64,000 nt of DNA from Streptomyces lonarensis (GCF_012033735.1 NZ_JAAVJD010000002.1:1-64000); one strand, 5' to 3'; shown: positions 53,623 through 63,642, numbered from the stretch's first letter. Notes: generated by a model from the letters alone, not told the origin. A program made the numbers and translations.

Positions 53623-55266
53623 ATGGCGACCCCGACCCTCAGCTCCGGCGCCCGGCTGCTCGCCGCGCCCGGGGACCAGCACCGGGAACTCCTCACGCCG
53701 GAGGCGCTCGCCCTGCTGGCCGCGCTGCACGCGGCGGTCACCGGCCGGCACGCCGAACTGCTCGCCGAGCCCGCCGGCACAGCAACAGCGGCGACAGCGA
53801 CGACCGCGGATGGTCCTGCGCGGCGGGCGTCGCAGCGCGACCCGGCCTGGCTCGTCGCTCCCGCCCCACCGGGCACCGAGCGCCGCACCGTCGAAGTGGT
53901 CGCCTCACCCGCCGATCCGGCGGCCTCGGCCCGGGCGCTCTCCTCCGGCGCGGACGTCTGGGTGGCGGACCTCGACGACGCGACCCCCGACGACTGGGCA
54001 TCGCTGCTCGCCGGACAGCGTGCCCTCCGGGAGGCGGCCCGGCTCGTGCGGTCGACGCCCCGGCCCGAACCGGCCACCGGCACCGGCACACCCGGCGGGC
54101 CCACCGCCGCGCACCGCACCACCCGGTGGCGGGGCGCCCGGTCCGCGGCGGGGCCGGCGGGCACCGCCCGCCCCCACCGTCTGCCGCCGCAGCCGAATCC
54201 GGCCGGGGCTCCCCGCATCGTGCTCCGCCCCCGCGGCTGGCAGGCGGTGGAGCGCGCCGTGCTGCTGGACGGCCGTCCGCCGGCGGCGCCCGTCGTCGAT
54301 GTCGGGCTGTTCCTCTTCCACCACCTCGCGGCACGCCGCACGGTGGCCGCTCCCCCGCCGGGCCTCGTGCTCCCCCGCGTCGGCCACCGGGGCGAGGCGC
54401 TGCGGTGGCACCGGCTGCTGCTGGCGGCGGAGCGGCTGCTCGGGCTGGAGCCGGGGACGGTGACGGTGACCGTGCCGATCGAGCGTGTGCGGGCGGCTAC
54501 GGAGGCCGAGGAGATCCTCTTCGTCCTGCGGTCGCGGCCGGCCGCGTTGGCCGCCGCACACCACGCCTACCTCGCCGACCTCGTGGAGACCGTCAGCGCC
54601 GAGCGGCCCGGCACGGTCCTGCCCGAGCGGGACCGGCTCCCCGTGACGGCACCGTTCCTGCGGGCCTGTACGGATCTGCTGGTGCAGGTGGGCCACCGGC
54701 GGGGAGCCCACGTCATCGGCAGCGGCACCACCGCGACAGCCGACGCGGCCGCCGTCGGCGCCGCCCGGCTGGTGTTGGAGCGCGAGGCGGAGGACGGGTT
54801 CGACGGCACCCGGGTCGCGGACCCCGCGCTCGTCCCCACCGCCCGCGCAGCGTTCGCCCCGGTGCTGCGCGGCCGGAGCCACCAACTCGACCGTCAGCGA
54901 CCGGAGGTGGCGGTCACAGCCGCCGAACTGCTCGCGGTGCGGCGCACGGCGGCACCGCCCGGGCCGGAAGGGGTGCGGGCTGCACGGCAGTTGGTCGCCG
55001 GATACACCGCCGCCCGATCCGAGGGGCGCGCGACCGTGGTGATCGAGGGCGCGGTGCACGACGCGGCGTCGGTGGCGCTGGCCGTGGCGCAGCTGCGCCA
55101 GTGGTCCCGGCACGGTCCCGCCGGGGCCCGCGGCGACCGGCAGCCCGCGGCGGGCGTCGGGGCGCCCCCGGCCGTGCCGGGGGTCAGCCCGTCCGCACCC
55201 CCGGAAGGTCCGGCCGCCGGCGCCTGCGGGCCGCCGGCGGGAGCGGGGCGCCGGGCGCCGGGCTGA
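53623..55266 (+). CDS. Diverged malate synthase A-like protein
   Basis: From ATG 53623 with GGGAGGA upstream, 547 aa, the length of malate synthase A. Homologous positions can be followed: RPRGWQAVERAVLLDGRP for RGWHLPE, TVPIERVRAATEAEEILFVL for LIETLPAAFEMEEIL, FLRACTDLLVQVGHRRGAHV for FRAYTDLLVRTCHRRGAHA, and VIEGAVHDAASVALAVAQLR for NLMEDAATAEISRSQ with the general-base Asp kept. The RGW motif has lost its His, the block between lies in Ala/Gly/Pro-rich low-complexity insertions, and the PKxESHLEAR metal/substrate block is replaced by LPRVGHRGEALRW. Next to aceA it should be malate synthase, but it may be weak or inactive. Confidence 0.7.
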   Translation: MATPTLSSGARLLAAPGDQHRELLTPEALALLAALHAAVTGRHAELLAEPAGTATAATATTADGPARRASQRDPAWLVAPAPPGTERRTVEVVASPADPAASARALSSGADVWVADLDDATPDDWASLLAGQRALREAARLVRSTPRPEPATGTGTPGGPTAAHRTTRWRGARSAAGPAGTARPHRLPPQPNPAGAPRIVLRPRGWQAVERAVLLDGRPPAAPVVDVGLFLFHHLAARRTVAAPPPGLVLPRVGHRGEALRWHRLLLAAERLLGLEPGTVTVTVPIERVRAATEAEEILFVLRSRPAALAAAHHAYLADLVETVSAERPGTVLPERDRLPVTAPFLRACTDLLVQVGHRRGAHVIGSGTTATADAAAVGAARLVLEREAEDGFDGTRVADPALVPTARAAFAPVLRGRSHQLDRQRPEVAVTAAELLAVRRTAAPPGPEGVRAARQLVAGYTAARSEGRATVVIEGAVHDAASVALAVAQLRQWSRHGPAGARGDRQPAAGVGAPPAVPGVSPSAPPEGPAAGACGPPAGAGRRAPG

Positions 55267-55814
55267 CCCGGCCCAGCGCGCTCCCCCCCGACGCGACCGT
55301 GCAGCTGGGAACGTTGCCGGGCAGGCGGTGCGCCGTCGGCCGACCGAGCAGGGCGCGCCGCGCCGCGGCGGCAGTGCGGCCGCCGACTCGGTCCGGAGTG
55401 GAACCGGGGCGGGCGTCCCGCCGTGGAGCAGCACCTCGGCCCGGAGGGTCGCACCGTCCTGCATGAAGCGCACGACCGCGGTGTCGACACCGTCGTGGGA
55501 GGTACCGGAGATCCTGCGGAGTCCGCGCACCGTGGGGCCGCTCCTCTCGTCCACCCCCGCCCGGACCGACTCCTGCCGCCGCCCCGGGGCGGGGCCCCAC
55601 CGCCGGCAGGAGTCGGGCAACGCGGCGGGAGCCAGGGACCACAACGGGGCGCCGCGGGCCGAGTATCCACCGCGGTCGGCCGCACGGGGCGGCGCCGCAC
55701 CGTCGGCGCCCGCCGCTCCCGGCGGACGGGCCCGGGCCGGTGACCGCACGGGGCGCGTCCGTCATCCGGTCGCACTCTGGTTGGGAGGCGCCGCAGCGCC
55801 TAGCCTGGGCGGTG
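55267..55814. other. Gene-poor region between malate synthase-like gene and riboswitch
   Basis: No well-supported gene. On the minus strand, VDERSGPTVRGLRRISGTSH continues as DGVDTAVVRFMQDGATLRAE (about 55,430-55,550), which looks partly coding, but no reliable start or stop frames it and the open frame runs on into other genes. The metE promoter must be in the last part, before 55,815. Confidence 0.35.
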
Positions 55815-56012
55815 CAGCTGGTTCGCCCCGTCCGCCAGGCGGGGTGTCGCAAGAGGGAACCCGGTGGGAATCCGGGACTGCCCCGCAGCGGTGAGCGGGA
55901 ACGACCGCCGTCACACGCACTGGACGCGCCGCGTCCGGGAAGCGACGGCCAGTAGGTGCCGGTGTGCCCGAGAGGTGCGCGCCGGCGGGCCCGTGAGTCC
56001 GAAGACCTGCCA
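55815..56012 (+). ncRNA. Cobalamin riboswitch upstream of metE
   Basis: The conserved core is clear: AGAGGGAACCCGGTGGGAAT at about 55,852, then ACTGCCCCGCAGCGGTGAGC and GGGAACG, the B12 box GAAGCGACGGCCAGTAGGTG region (about 55,939), and the closing GAGTCCGAAGACCTGCC (55,995-56,011). AdoCbl-type riboswitches turn their gene off when B12 is plentiful. Here it lies 180 bases before metE, where B12-independent methionine synthase is not needed if B12 is available. The spacer before metE could hold the expression platform. Confidence 0.9.
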
Positions 56013-56188
56013 CTGCCCGTGCGCACCCATGGCGCGCGGCGACCTTCGGAGACCCTCGCGGGCGGGTCGGGAGGACGCGGGCCACCCGCGCGCCACCGGC
56101 GTGCGTGAAGGGTCGCCGCGCCGTTCCTTCGCACCGTGAGACGTCCCCCGGGGGCCGTATCTCCGCACGACTCGCGAAGGAGAGTCTC

Positions 56189-58507
56189 GTGACACCGAAG
56201 TCCGCAGCCGCGGCAGCGGGGGCGACCGTCCACGGTTACCCCCGGCAGGGCGGGAACCGAGAGCTGAAGAAGGCGATCGAGGGCTACTGGAAGGGCAAGG
56301 TCACCGCCGACACCCTCCGGACCACCGCGGAGGAACTGCGCCGGACCAACCGGCGGCAGCTCGCGGAGGCAGGCATCGCCGAGGTCCCCACGGGTGACTT
56401 CTCGTTCTACGACCACGTCCTGGACACCAGCGTGATGGTCGGCGCCGTGCCCGAGCGGCACCGCGCGGCCGTCGACACCGACGCGCTGGACGGTTACTTC
56501 GCGATGGCGCGCGGCACCCAGGAGGTGGCGCCGCTGGAGATGACCAAGTGGTTCGACACGAACTACCACTACCTGGTGCCCGAGTTGGGCCCCGACACCG
56601 TCTTTGCTGCCGACTCCACCAAGCAGGTCGCCGAGCTGCGGGAGGCGCTGGCCGACGGCCTCACGGCCCGCCCGGTACTGGTCGGCCCGGTCACCTACCT
56701 GCTGCTGGCCAAGCCGGCGCCGGGGGTGGACCCCTCGTTCGAGCCGATCACCCTCCTGGACCGCCTGCTGCCGGTGTACACGGAGGTGCTGGCGGACCTG
56801 CGCGCCGCCGGGGCCGAGTGGGTGCAGCTCGACGAGCCGGCGCTGGTGCAGGACCGCACGCCGGCCGAACTGAACGCCGCCGGGCGTGCGTTGCGCGATC
56901 TCGGCGCGCTCACGGACCGGCCGAAGCTGCTGGTCGCCTCCTACTTCGACCGGCTCGGTGACGCGCTGCCGGTGCTGGCGAAGTCCCCGGTCGAGGGGCT
57001 GGCGATCGACTTCACCGGCCCCGCGGCGGCCAACCTCGCGGAGCTGGCGGCCGCGGGCGGCGTGCCCGACAAGCGGCTGGTGGCGGGTGTCATCGACGGC
57101 CGCAACGTCTGGATCAACGACCTGACCGCCTCGCTCGGGGTGCTGGCGACGCTCCTCGGGCTCGCGGGTTCGGTGGACGTGGCACCGTCCTGCTCGCTGC
57201 TGCACGTGCCGCTGGACGCCACCGCGGAGCGCGACCTGGACCCGCAGGTTTCGCGCTGGCTGGCGTTCGCCCGCCAGAAGGCGGAGGAGACCGTCACCCT
57301 GGCGCGGGCGCTGCGCGAGGGCACGGACACCGTCACCGCCCGGCTGCGCGCCAACGCAGCCGACCTCGCCTCCCGGGCCGGTTCCGCGCTGACCCACGAC
57401 CCCGCGGTGCGGGAGCGGGCGGCCGCGGTGACCGACGCCGACGCCCGGCGTTCGCAGCCGTACGCCGAGCGGGCCGTCGCCCAGCGGGAGCGGCTCGGCC
57501 TGCCGCTGCTGCCGGTGACCACCATCGGTTCGTTCCCGCAGACCGACGAACTGCGGGTCGCACGGGCCGATCTGCGCGCGAAGCGGATCGACGCGACGGG
57601 GTACGAGGAGCGGATCGCCGCCGAGATCCGCGAGGTCGTCTCCTTCCAGGAGAAGGCCGGCGTCGACGTGTTGGTGCACGGCGAGGCCGAACGCAACGAC
57701 ATGGTGCAGTACTTCGCCGAGAAGCTGAACGGCTACCTGGCGACCCGGCACGGCTGGGTGCAGTCCTACGGCACCCGGTACGTCCGGCCGCCGATCCTGG
57801 CGGGCGACATCTCGCGGCCCGAGCCGATGACGGTGCCGTGGACGACGTACGCCCAGTCGCTGACGGACCGGCCGGTCAAGGGAATGCTGACCGGCCCGGT
57901 CACCATGCTCGCCTGGTCGTTCGTCCGCGACGACCAGCCGCTGGGCGAGACCGCGCGGCAGGTCGCGCTGGCGCTGCGGGAGGAGGTGCTGGACCTGGAG
58001 AAGGCCGGCACCGCGGTCATCCAGGTCGACGAGCCGGCGCTGCGGGAGACGCTGCCGCTGCGCGCGGCGGACCACGCCGCGTACCTGGGGTGGGCGACCG
58101 AGTCGTTCCGGCTGGCGACCGCCGGGGTGCAGCCGCAGACGCAGATCCACACCCACATGTGCTACGCGGAGTTCGGTGACGTCATCGCCGCCATCGACGA
58201 CCTCGACGCCGACGTCATCAGCCTGGAGGCGGCCCGCTCGCACATGCAGGTCGCGGACGAGCTGGCGGCGCACGGCTACCCGCGGGAGGTCGGCCCCGGC
58301 GTGTACGACATCCACTCGCCGCGGGTGCCGGACACCGCCGAGGTCGTCGCGCTGCTGAAGCGCGGGCTGGGCGCCATCCCGGCCGAGCGGCTGTGGGTCA
58401 ACCCCGACTGCGGTCTGAAGACCCGTGGTTGGCCGGAGGTCCGGGCGGCGCTGGAGAACCTGGTCGCCGCCGCGCGCGGCACCCGGGAGGCGCTGTCCGC
58501 CGAGTGA
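56189..58507 (+). CDS. metE: Cobalamin-independent methionine synthase
   Basis: From GTG 56189, preceded by GAAGGAGAG, 772 aa. The enzyme moves a methyl group from 5-methyl-tetrahydropteroyl-triglutamate to homocysteine. The C-terminal catalytic domain has the zinc ligands in [11 protein letters not shown] and [11 protein letters not shown] (Cys about 741), and [16 protein letters not shown] starts this half; the N-terminal half begins [20 protein letters not shown]. Controlled by the cobalamin riboswitch upstream. A hairpin follows the stop. Confidence 0.95.
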   Translation: MTPKSAAAAAGATVHGYPRQGGNRELKKAIEGYWKGKVTADTLRTTAEELRRTNRRQLAEAGIAEVPTGDFSFYDHVLDTSVMVGAVPERHRAAVDTDALDGYFAMARGTQEVAPLEMTKWFDTNYHYLVPELGPDTVFAADSTKQVAELREALADGLTARPVLVGPVTYLLLAKPAPGVDPSFEPITLLDRLLPVYTEVLADLRAAGAEWVQLDEPALVQDRTPAELNAAGRALRDLGALTDRPKLLVASYFDRLGDALPVLAKSPVEGLAIDFTGPAAANLAELAAAGGVPDKRLVAGVIDGRNVWINDLTASLGVLATLLGLAGSVDVAPSCSLLHVPLDATAERDLDPQVSRWLAFARQKAEETVTLARALREGTDTVTARLRANAADLASRAGSALTHDPAVRERAAAVTDADARRSQPYAERAVAQRERLGLPLLPVTTIGSFPQTDELRVARADLRAKRIDATGYEERIAAEIREVVSFQEKAGVDVLVHGEAERNDMVQYFAEKLNGYLATRHGWVQSYGTRYVRPPILAGDISRPEPMTVPWTTYAQSLTDRPVKGMLTGPVTMLAWSFVRDDQPLGETARQVALALREEVLDLEKAGTAVIQVDEPALRETLPLRAADHAAYLGWATESFRLATAGVQPQTQIHTHMCYAEFGDVIAAIDDLDADVISLEAARSHMQVADELAAHGYPREVGPGVYDIHSPRVPDTAEVVALLKRGLGAIPAERLWVNPDCGLKTRGWPEVRAALENLVAAARGTREALSAE

Positions 58508-59562
58508 AGCCGGTGCGTCGGCGCCGCCGGCCGGTGAGCCGCTGAGCCGGTGAGCGGTTCACCGGCCGGCGACTCACCGGCGGGCCGGCGTGCGGGCGGT
58601 GGGGAGTGCCACGCCGCCCGCACGCCGCCCGCACACCGTCGTGTCCCGGGGCAGCCCCCGGCGACGAGCGGGGCCCGGCGGCCGAAGGCGAAGCCTCCCG
58701 CACCGAGGCCGGCGAACGGGTTCTCCTCGTCGAGGTTGACCACCTCGGCGCCGTTGGGCGGCGTGAAGTAGAAGGTGCCGCCGGCGGGCTGCTCGTACCG
58801 GATGTGGGTGAACGCCACGTCGACCAGGTTGCTCTCGGGGCCGGCGACGGTGACGGCCAGCGGCAGCCCCGTCTCGGCGTCGACAGAGATGCGCACCGAC
58901 TCCACGGTGCCGAACTCGCTGCCGTCGACCGGCTCGTTCGGGACGACCAGCAGCTGGTAGGCGTCCTGACCCGCGACCCGCGCGGTGCCGTCCACGGTGA
59001 TCTCCGCGTGCTCGCCGGCACCGGCGAGCACCTCCTGCGCCATCTGCTGCGGGGTGAGCGAGGCGAACTCCTCGTGCCCCGTGCCCCACTCCTCGTCGTG
59101 CGCCTCCGCGTCGTACTTCTCCGCGTGCTCGGTGAGGTCCGCGTGGTAGGCGATGTTGTCGGCGCTGTCGTACATCCAGACGTCGCCGTCGTTGTGAATG
59201 ACGCTCAGCTCCTCGTCGCCCTCGGCGATGACCAGCCGCTGCCGCTCCTCGCCGTCCAGCGCGACCTGGAGCGTGCTGTTGCCGGTGGCCAGCGACGCCA
59301 GCCGTGCGGCCGGGCCGCCGAACTGCTCGGCGAACGAGCCGATCGCCGGCACGTCGAAGCCCATGTCGACGCGGACGGTGCCGCTGAGCTGCTCGGTGTC
59401 GGACTCCGCGACCTTGACGATCAGTTCCTCGGCGGAGAGGGCGGGAAGGTCCGGGCCGCCGTCGCTGGCCAGCGCCGGGTAGACACCGGCCCCCACCAGT
59501 CCGACGCCGCACACCACCGAGCCCGCAACGACGGTTCGGCGGAGCTTCTTGTTCATGGCCAT
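58276..59562 (-). CDS. Secreted LolA-like protein, probably truncated at C-terminus
   Basis: From ATG 59562 (or 59556). A signal-anchor segment ([20 protein letters not shown]) precedes a LolA/LppX-type beta domain: [71 protein letters not shown]. In related Streptomyces proteins a further 100-130 residues follow. Here the recognisable part ends near 58,680 and the frame goes on in Arg/Pro/Ala-rich sequence to a stop at 58,276, on the strand opposite metE and through the metE terminator. The true end is unclear, and the last ~130 codons are probably readthrough of a truncated gene. Confidence 0.6.
   Translation of the reverse strand: MAMNKKLRRTVVAGSVVCGVGLVGAGVYPALASDGGPDLPALSAEELIVKVAESDTEQLSGTVRVDMGFDVPAIGSFAEQFGGPAARLASLATGNSTLQVALDGEERQRLVIAEGDEELSVIHNDGDVWMYDSADNIAYHADLTEHAEKYDAEAHDEEWGTGHEEFASLTPQQMAQEVLAGAGEHAEITVDGTARVAGQDAYQLLVVPNEPVDGSEFGTVESVRISVDAETGLPLAVTVAGPESNLVDVAFTHIRYEQPAGGTFYFTPPNGAEVVNLDEENPFAGLGAGGFAFGRRAPLVAGGCPGTRRCAGGVRAAWHSPPPARRPAGESPAGEPLTGSAAHRPAAPTHRLHSADSASRVPRAAATRFSSAARTSGQPRVFRPQSGLTHSRSAGMAPSPRFSSATTSAVSGTRGEWMSYTPGPTSRG
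58526..58570 (+). terminator. Hairpin terminator after metE
   Basis: GCCGGCCGGTGAGCCGC (58526-58542) pairs with GCGGTTCACCGGCCGGC (58554-58570), one G-T wobble, with an 11-base loop, just 19 bases after the metE stop. Confidence 0.8.
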
Positions 59563-59932
59563 CTCTTCCCCATCTCCTCGGACCCTGCGATCCTTCCCGG
59601 TTTCCCGGTTCACTACCGATTTCATCGCGGATCGGCGGGAAAAACGTCGGCCCAGGGGTTGCTGTCGGGCTCCTCCGCCGGTATGACCCCGGGGGCCGCC
59701 GCGGGCCGGGGCCCCTAGGGGAGCCCCCGAGCAGCCGGGGACGCGAGCCGCCCGCACCGCCACCATGGCCTGCATACCGGGTATGGAGCGGGTGTCAGGG
59801 GCAGCGGGCCGACCGACACCGCGCCCGCGGGCCGCCACGACCGGGCAGGCGGACGACACCGGCCGCCCGCCAGGGCGGGTCGAGCGGGAACAACCGGCCG
59901 GGCAGCCCCCGGTCAACCCCGCCGACCCCGGG
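59563..59932. other. Intergenic region, LolA-like gene and polyprenyl synthase gene
   Basis: Gene-free stretch of 370 bases. The promoter of the LolA-like gene should lie in its left part. GC-rich inverted repeats around 59,690-59,730 (CCCGGGGGCC/GGGGCCC) could form a weak terminator for the polyprenyl synthase gene; nothing else is visible. Confidence 0.4.
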
Positions 59933-60943
59933 TCAGACGGTCCGGTCCGCCACGGCGTCGCAGAGCCCGGCCAGCGCGGCCTTCGCCGGAATCTCCGGCA
60001 GCGGCGCCAGCGCCTCCCGCGCGGAGGCGGCGTACCGCAGCGCGTCCGCGCGGGCCGAGGCCAGCGTGGGGTGGGCGCGCAGCCCCGCGAGGGCCTCGGC
60101 GTGGCGGGCGTCGTCGCTGAGGTCGGAGTCGAGCAGCTCCACCAGCGCGCGGTCCTCGGGGGAGCCACCCTCGGCGGCCTGCTGCCGCAGCCGCAGCACG
60201 GTGAGGGTGTCGATGCCCTCCCGCAGGTCGGTGCCGGGCGTCTTGCCGGACTCGTGGGGGTCGCCGGTGATGTCCAGGACGTCGTCGGCGAGCTGGAAGG
60301 CCATACCGATCCGCTCGCCGAACTGCGTGAGCGTGTGGACGGTCGCCTCGTCCGCGCCGGAGAGCAGCGCGCCGAACCGGCCCGAGACGGCGATGAGCGA
60401 GCCGGTCTTGCCCGCGATGACCTCCAGGTGGTGGTCGACCGGGTCGTCCCCGGAGCGCGGACCCGCCGTCTCCAGGATCTGGCCGGTCACCAGCCGCTCG
60501 AACGCCTCGGCCTGGATGCGGACCGCCTCGGGGCCGAGCCCCGCCACGATCGCCGACGCCCGCGAGAAGAGGAAGTCGCCGGTCAGCACCGCCACCGAGT
60601 TGTCCCAGCGGGCGTTGGCGCTCGGCACGCCCCGCCGGACCTCGGCCTCGTCCATCACGTCGTCGTGGTAGAGCGTCGCGAGGTGCGTCAGCTCCACCAC
60701 CACCGCGGACGGCACCACACCCGGCGCGTGCGGGTCGGCGAACTGCGCCGCCAGCATCACCAGCAGCGGCCGGAAGCGCTTGCCGCCCGCACGCACCAGG
60801 TGCTGGGCGGTGTCGTTCAGGAACGGCACGTCGCTCTTGGTGGCCTCGACCAGGCCCGCCTCGACAGCGGTCAGCCCGGTCTGGAGATCGGCCTCCAGTG
60901 CCTGGTCCCGCACGCTCACCCCGAAGGGACCCACGACGGTCAC
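59933..60943 (-). CDS. Polyprenyl diphosphate synthase (trans, menaquinone side chain type)
   Basis: A 336-aa prenyltransferase from GTG 60943. First Asp-rich motif [15 protein letters not shown], second motif [13 protein letters not shown], and [16 protein letters not shown] near the start. It lengthens allylic diphosphates with isopentenyl diphosphate. The chain-length floor residues before the first motif ([13 protein letters not shown]) lack large aromatic blocks, consistent with a long product such as the side chain of menaquinone; the exact length cannot be read here. Divergent from the fumarylacetoacetase gene. Confidence 0.9.
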   Translation of the reverse strand: MTVVGPFGVSVRDQALEADLQTGLTAVEAGLVEATKSDVPFLNDTAQHLVRAGGKRFRPLLVMLAAQFADPHAPGVVPSAVVVELTHLATLYHDDVMDEAEVRRGVPSANARWDNSVAVLTGDFLFSRASAIVAGLGPEAVRIQAEAFERLVTGQILETAGPRSGDDPVDHHLEVIAGKTGSLIAVSGRFGALLSGADEATVHTLTQFGERIGMAFQLADDVLDITGDPHESGKTPGTDLREGIDTLTVLRLRQQAAEGGSPEDRALVELLDSDLSDDARHAEALAGLRAHPTLASARADALRYAASAREALAPLPEIPAKAALAGLCDAVADRTV

Positions 60944-61128
60944 GAGCGCTTCTCCTGTCTCCGGTGCCTTGTCCCAGGCAGGGTATCCGGTCGTCCGTCG
61001 ATCACTGCCAGCGCGTACCCGGTCGCCACTGGGTCACGCCGGTCCCGTTCCCCGGGCCTCGGGTGGCCGGTCGGAACCGGCCGCCGCGCGGCGGTCCGAG
61101 CCGGGCTACCGGGCCGTAGGGTATGGCC

Positions 61129-62370
61129 ATGTCTGACGTGAGCCTGCCCGACGTGGCCGAGGACGACCTCTACGGCCCGGACAATCTGCCCTACGGCGTC
61201 TACACCACCGACGCCGCGCCCGACCGGCGCCGGATCGGCGTGCGCTACGGCTCCTGGGTACTGGACGTGGGCGCCGCCGCCGCGGCCGCCGACCACCCGT
61301 GGGCCGAGGTGCTGTCGGCCCCCTCCCTGAACCCGCTGCTGGCCGCCGGGCGGCCCGCCTGGCGCGAGGTGCGCGCCGCGGTCCGCAGCTGGCTGACGGA
61401 CGCCGCGCGTCGCGAACAGCTCGCCGCGGACGGCCTGTTGCTGCCGCTGGACGCGTCGGTGACACTGCACCTGCCGTTCGAGGTCGCCGACTACGTCGAC
61501 TTCTACGCCAGCGAGCACCACGCCTCCAACCTCGGCCGGATCTTCCGCCCGGACAGCGAGCCGCTGACTCCCAACTGGAAGCACATGCCGATCGGTTACC
61601 ACGGGCGCGCCGGCACGGTCGTCGTCTCGGGGACCCCGGTGAAGCGGCCGAGCGGGCAGCGGAAGGCCCCGGACGCGCCGGTGCCGGACTTCGGCCCCTC
61701 GCGGCGGCTCGACATCGAGGCCGAGGTCGGCTTCGTCGTCGGTGGCGCCACCGAGCCGGGCACCGCGGTGCCGCAGACCGCGCTGCGCGACCACGTCTTC
61801 GGCGTGTGCCTCCTCAACGACTGGTCGGCGCGGGACCTCCAGGCATGGGAGTACGTGCCGCTGGGCCCGTTCCTCGGCAAGTCCTTCACCACCTCCGTCT
61901 CCGCGTGGATCACCCCGCTGGACGCGCTGGACCACGCCCGCACCGAGCCGCCGGCGCGCAGCCACGAGCTGCTGCCCTACCTGGCCGACGGCGAGGGCAG
62001 CGGCGTCGAGGCGGCGGGGCTGGACCTGCGGATCACCGTCCGGCTCAACGGCGAGGTGATCTCCGAGCCGCCGTTCGCCGCCATGTACTGGACGGCGGCG
62101 CAGCAGCTGGCCCATATGACGGTGAACGGTGCGACGCTGCGGCCCGGTGACCTCTTCGGTTCGGGCACGGTCTCCGGCCCCGAGGTCGCCACCCGGGGCT
62201 GCCTGCTGGAGCTGACCTGGGCCGGGCGCGACCCGGTGGAGCTGAGCACCGGCAAGCGGACGTTCCTGGAGGACGGCGACGAGGTGACCCTGTCGGCCTG
62301 GGCGCCGGGGCCGAACGGCACCCGGATCGGCCTGGGCGAGGTCACCGGCCGGATCACCCCGGCGGCCTGA
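61129..62370 (+). CDS. fahA: Fumarylacetoacetase
   Basis: From ATG 61129 (ATG 61123 is two codons earlier), 413 aa. FAH fold: N-terminal NLPYGVYTTDAAPDRRRIGV and the catalytic core YVDFYASEHHASNLGRIFRP, HMPIGYHGRAGTVVVSGT, DIEAEVGFVVGG, VFGVCLLNDWSARDLQAWEY and GKSFTTSVSAWITP. Metal ligands (D, E and D) lie in these blocks. It cuts fumarylacetoacetate to fumarate and acetoacetate, the last step of tyrosine breakdown. A TAGGGT box lies only about 9 bases before the ATG, so a leaderless mRNA is possible. Confidence 0.95.
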   Translation: MSDVSLPDVAEDDLYGPDNLPYGVYTTDAAPDRRRIGVRYGSWVLDVGAAAAAADHPWAEVLSAPSLNPLLAAGRPAWREVRAAVRSWLTDAARREQLAADGLLLPLDASVTLHLPFEVADYVDFYASEHHASNLGRIFRPDSEPLTPNWKHMPIGYHGRAGTVVVSGTPVKRPSGQRKAPDAPVPDFGPSRRLDIEAEVGFVVGGATEPGTAVPQTALRDHVFGVCLLNDWSARDLQAWEYVPLGPFLGKSFTTSVSAWITPLDALDHARTEPPARSHELLPYLADGEGSGVEAAGLDLRITVRLNGEVISEPPFAAMYWTAAQQLAHMTVNGATLRPGDLFGSGTVSGPEVATRGCLLELTWAGRDPVELSTGKRTFLEDGDEVTLSAWAPGPNGTRIGLGEVTGRITPAA

Positions 62371-62375
62371 CCGGG

Positions 62376-62424
62376 CCGTACCCACCGGGCGGAGCGGCCC
62401 GGCCATACCGCCCGGTGGGTACGG
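62376..62424 (+). terminator. Hairpin terminator after fahA
   Basis: CCGTACCCACCGGGCGG (62376-62392) pairs perfectly over 17 bp with CCGCCCGGTGGGTACGG (62408-62424) across a 15-base loop, 6 bases after the fahA stop. Confidence 0.85.
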
Positions 62425-62658
62425 GAACCTCACGCAACCGTGCCCGGACCGCAACCGCCGCGCCCTAGGGTGGCGTGTACACCAACAAGTCAGGTATCGG
62501 CGTGCCGCGGTACGGACCGGACACGGCGCGGGTGGGGCTCCCCTCCGCGCGGTGCGCCGGTCGCCGCCGCGCGCCGGCGGCCGGGAGCGGCCGCGCGGAC
62601 GACGGGCGGACGCCCCGGGGCACAGCCCGGGCCGTGCCCGCGAGGGGGGCGAGGACTC

Positions 62659-63375
62659 ATGCACCGAGGCAGGCACGGCATACGACTGGGCGTGGCGGCG
62701 ACGGCCACGGCGGCACTGCTGCTCACCGGCTGCGGCAGCGGCGGCGACGACAGCGGCAGCGGCGGCTCCGCGAGCGGGGACGGCTCCGGCGGGGCGCTGC
62801 GCGACATGATCACCGACCTCCGCGAGGCACGCGACGCGTTCATGATCTCGCCCGGCGAGGGGCTCGGCGAGGACGACTTCGACATGGACGAGGTCGAGGG
62901 CTGGGACGACTGGCAGGACTGGGAGGACGACCCCGAGCCGTCACCGGACCCCGATGCCGACGCCGACGCCGACGCCGACGAGGACTCCGACGCGGGCGGG
63001 GGCGGCGCCGAGCGCCGTGAGGACGGCCAGGGTGTCCTGGATGTCGGTGCCGAGATCACCGGCGTGTGGCAGGGCGCGGACAACACCCTCTTCGGCGTCC
63101 TCTCCAGCCAGGAGTCCGGCACCGGCATCGCCAACGCCTTCTTCGTCGACACCACGTGGCTGCTGCCCGACGGCACACCGGTGGAGTGCGGCGGGCTGCT
63201 CTTCGGCAACGCGGAGGAGGGGTGGAGCAGCTTCCTCTTCTGCGACGACGAGGACGAGACCATGAAGACGGTCGAGTTGGCGCAGAAGGGCGACACCCTC
63301 GACGTCACCTGGACCGAGGAGGACCGCACCGTCAGCCACGCCTGGATGGGCGACTGGGACGAGGACATCGAGTAG
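62659..63375 (+). CDS. Acidic lipoprotein, 238 aa
   Basis: From ATG 62659. The signal (IRLGVAATATAALLLTGC) ends in the lipobox LTGC. A Gly/Ser linker leads to a helix and then a very acidic stretch (EGWDDWQDWEDDPEPSPDPD with four Asp-Ala repeats). The C-terminal half is a beta domain: GVWQGADNTLFGVLSSQESG, WLLPDGTPVECGGLLFGNAE, SSFLFCDDEDETMKTVELAQ, with two Cys that could pair. Function unknown. It is not a copy of the seven-member family at 40-47 kb, although the style is the same. Confidence 0.7.
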   Translation: MHRGRHGIRLGVAATATAALLLTGCGSGGDDSGSGGSASGDGSGGALRDMITDLREARDAFMISPGEGLGEDDFDMDEVEGWDDWQDWEDDPEPSPDPDADADADADEDSDAGGGGAERREDGQGVLDVGAEITGVWQGADNTLFGVLSSQESGTGIANAFFVDTTWLLPDGTPVECGGLLFGNAEEGWSSFLFCDDEDETMKTVELAQKGDTLDVTWTEEDRTVSHAWMGDWDEDIE

Positions 63376-63435
63376 ACGCCCTGCGACTCGGTCGGCGCAC
63401 TCCCCCGAGAGGCGGGCGCGCCGACCGCACGCGGG

Positions 63436-63642
63436 TCAGGCCGGGAAACGCCCCGACCGGACGCCATCGACGAACGACGCGAACGCGGAGACCGGCAACG
63501 CGAGCACCGGCCCGGCCACGTCCTTGGAGTCCCGCACAGGCACCAGCCCGTCCGACACCGCGAGATTCACGGCAACCTCGACACAGGCACCACCGTTGCT
63601 GCTGTAGGAAGAGGTGAACCAGCAAGCAGACTCAGTTGTCAC
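63436..63642 (-). CDS. DUF397 protein
   Basis: From GTG 63642, 68 aa. Clear DUF397 pattern: WFTSSYSSNGGACVEVA, VRDSKDVAGPVLALP, FASFVDGVRSGRF. DUF397 proteins are small Streptomyces proteins found beside XRE (DUF5753) regulators with which they work, as in the BldB/WhiJ-type pairs. No XRE gene is adjacent here, which is unusual; the gene on its upstream side is a CBS-domain protein. Confidence 0.85.
   Translation of the reverse strand: MTTESACWFTSSYSSNGGACVEVAVNLAVSDGLVPVRDSKDVAGPVLALPVSAFASFVDGVRSGRFPA

Noticed and set aside
51305-54463. A 1,052-codon open frame on the + strand
   Set aside because: It lies in another frame of aceA and the malate synthase-like gene, is Arg/Pro/Gly-rich and has no domain.
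55400-55570. Small gene on the minus strand (VDERSGPTVRGL...)
   Set aside because: Parts look coding, but there is no clear start or stop and the open frame continues through other genes; I kept it as a note only.
55184-58315. A 1,043-codon open frame on the - strand
   Set aside because: It is antisense to metE and covers the riboswitch; the metE frame has motifs and a ribosome site, this one has neither.
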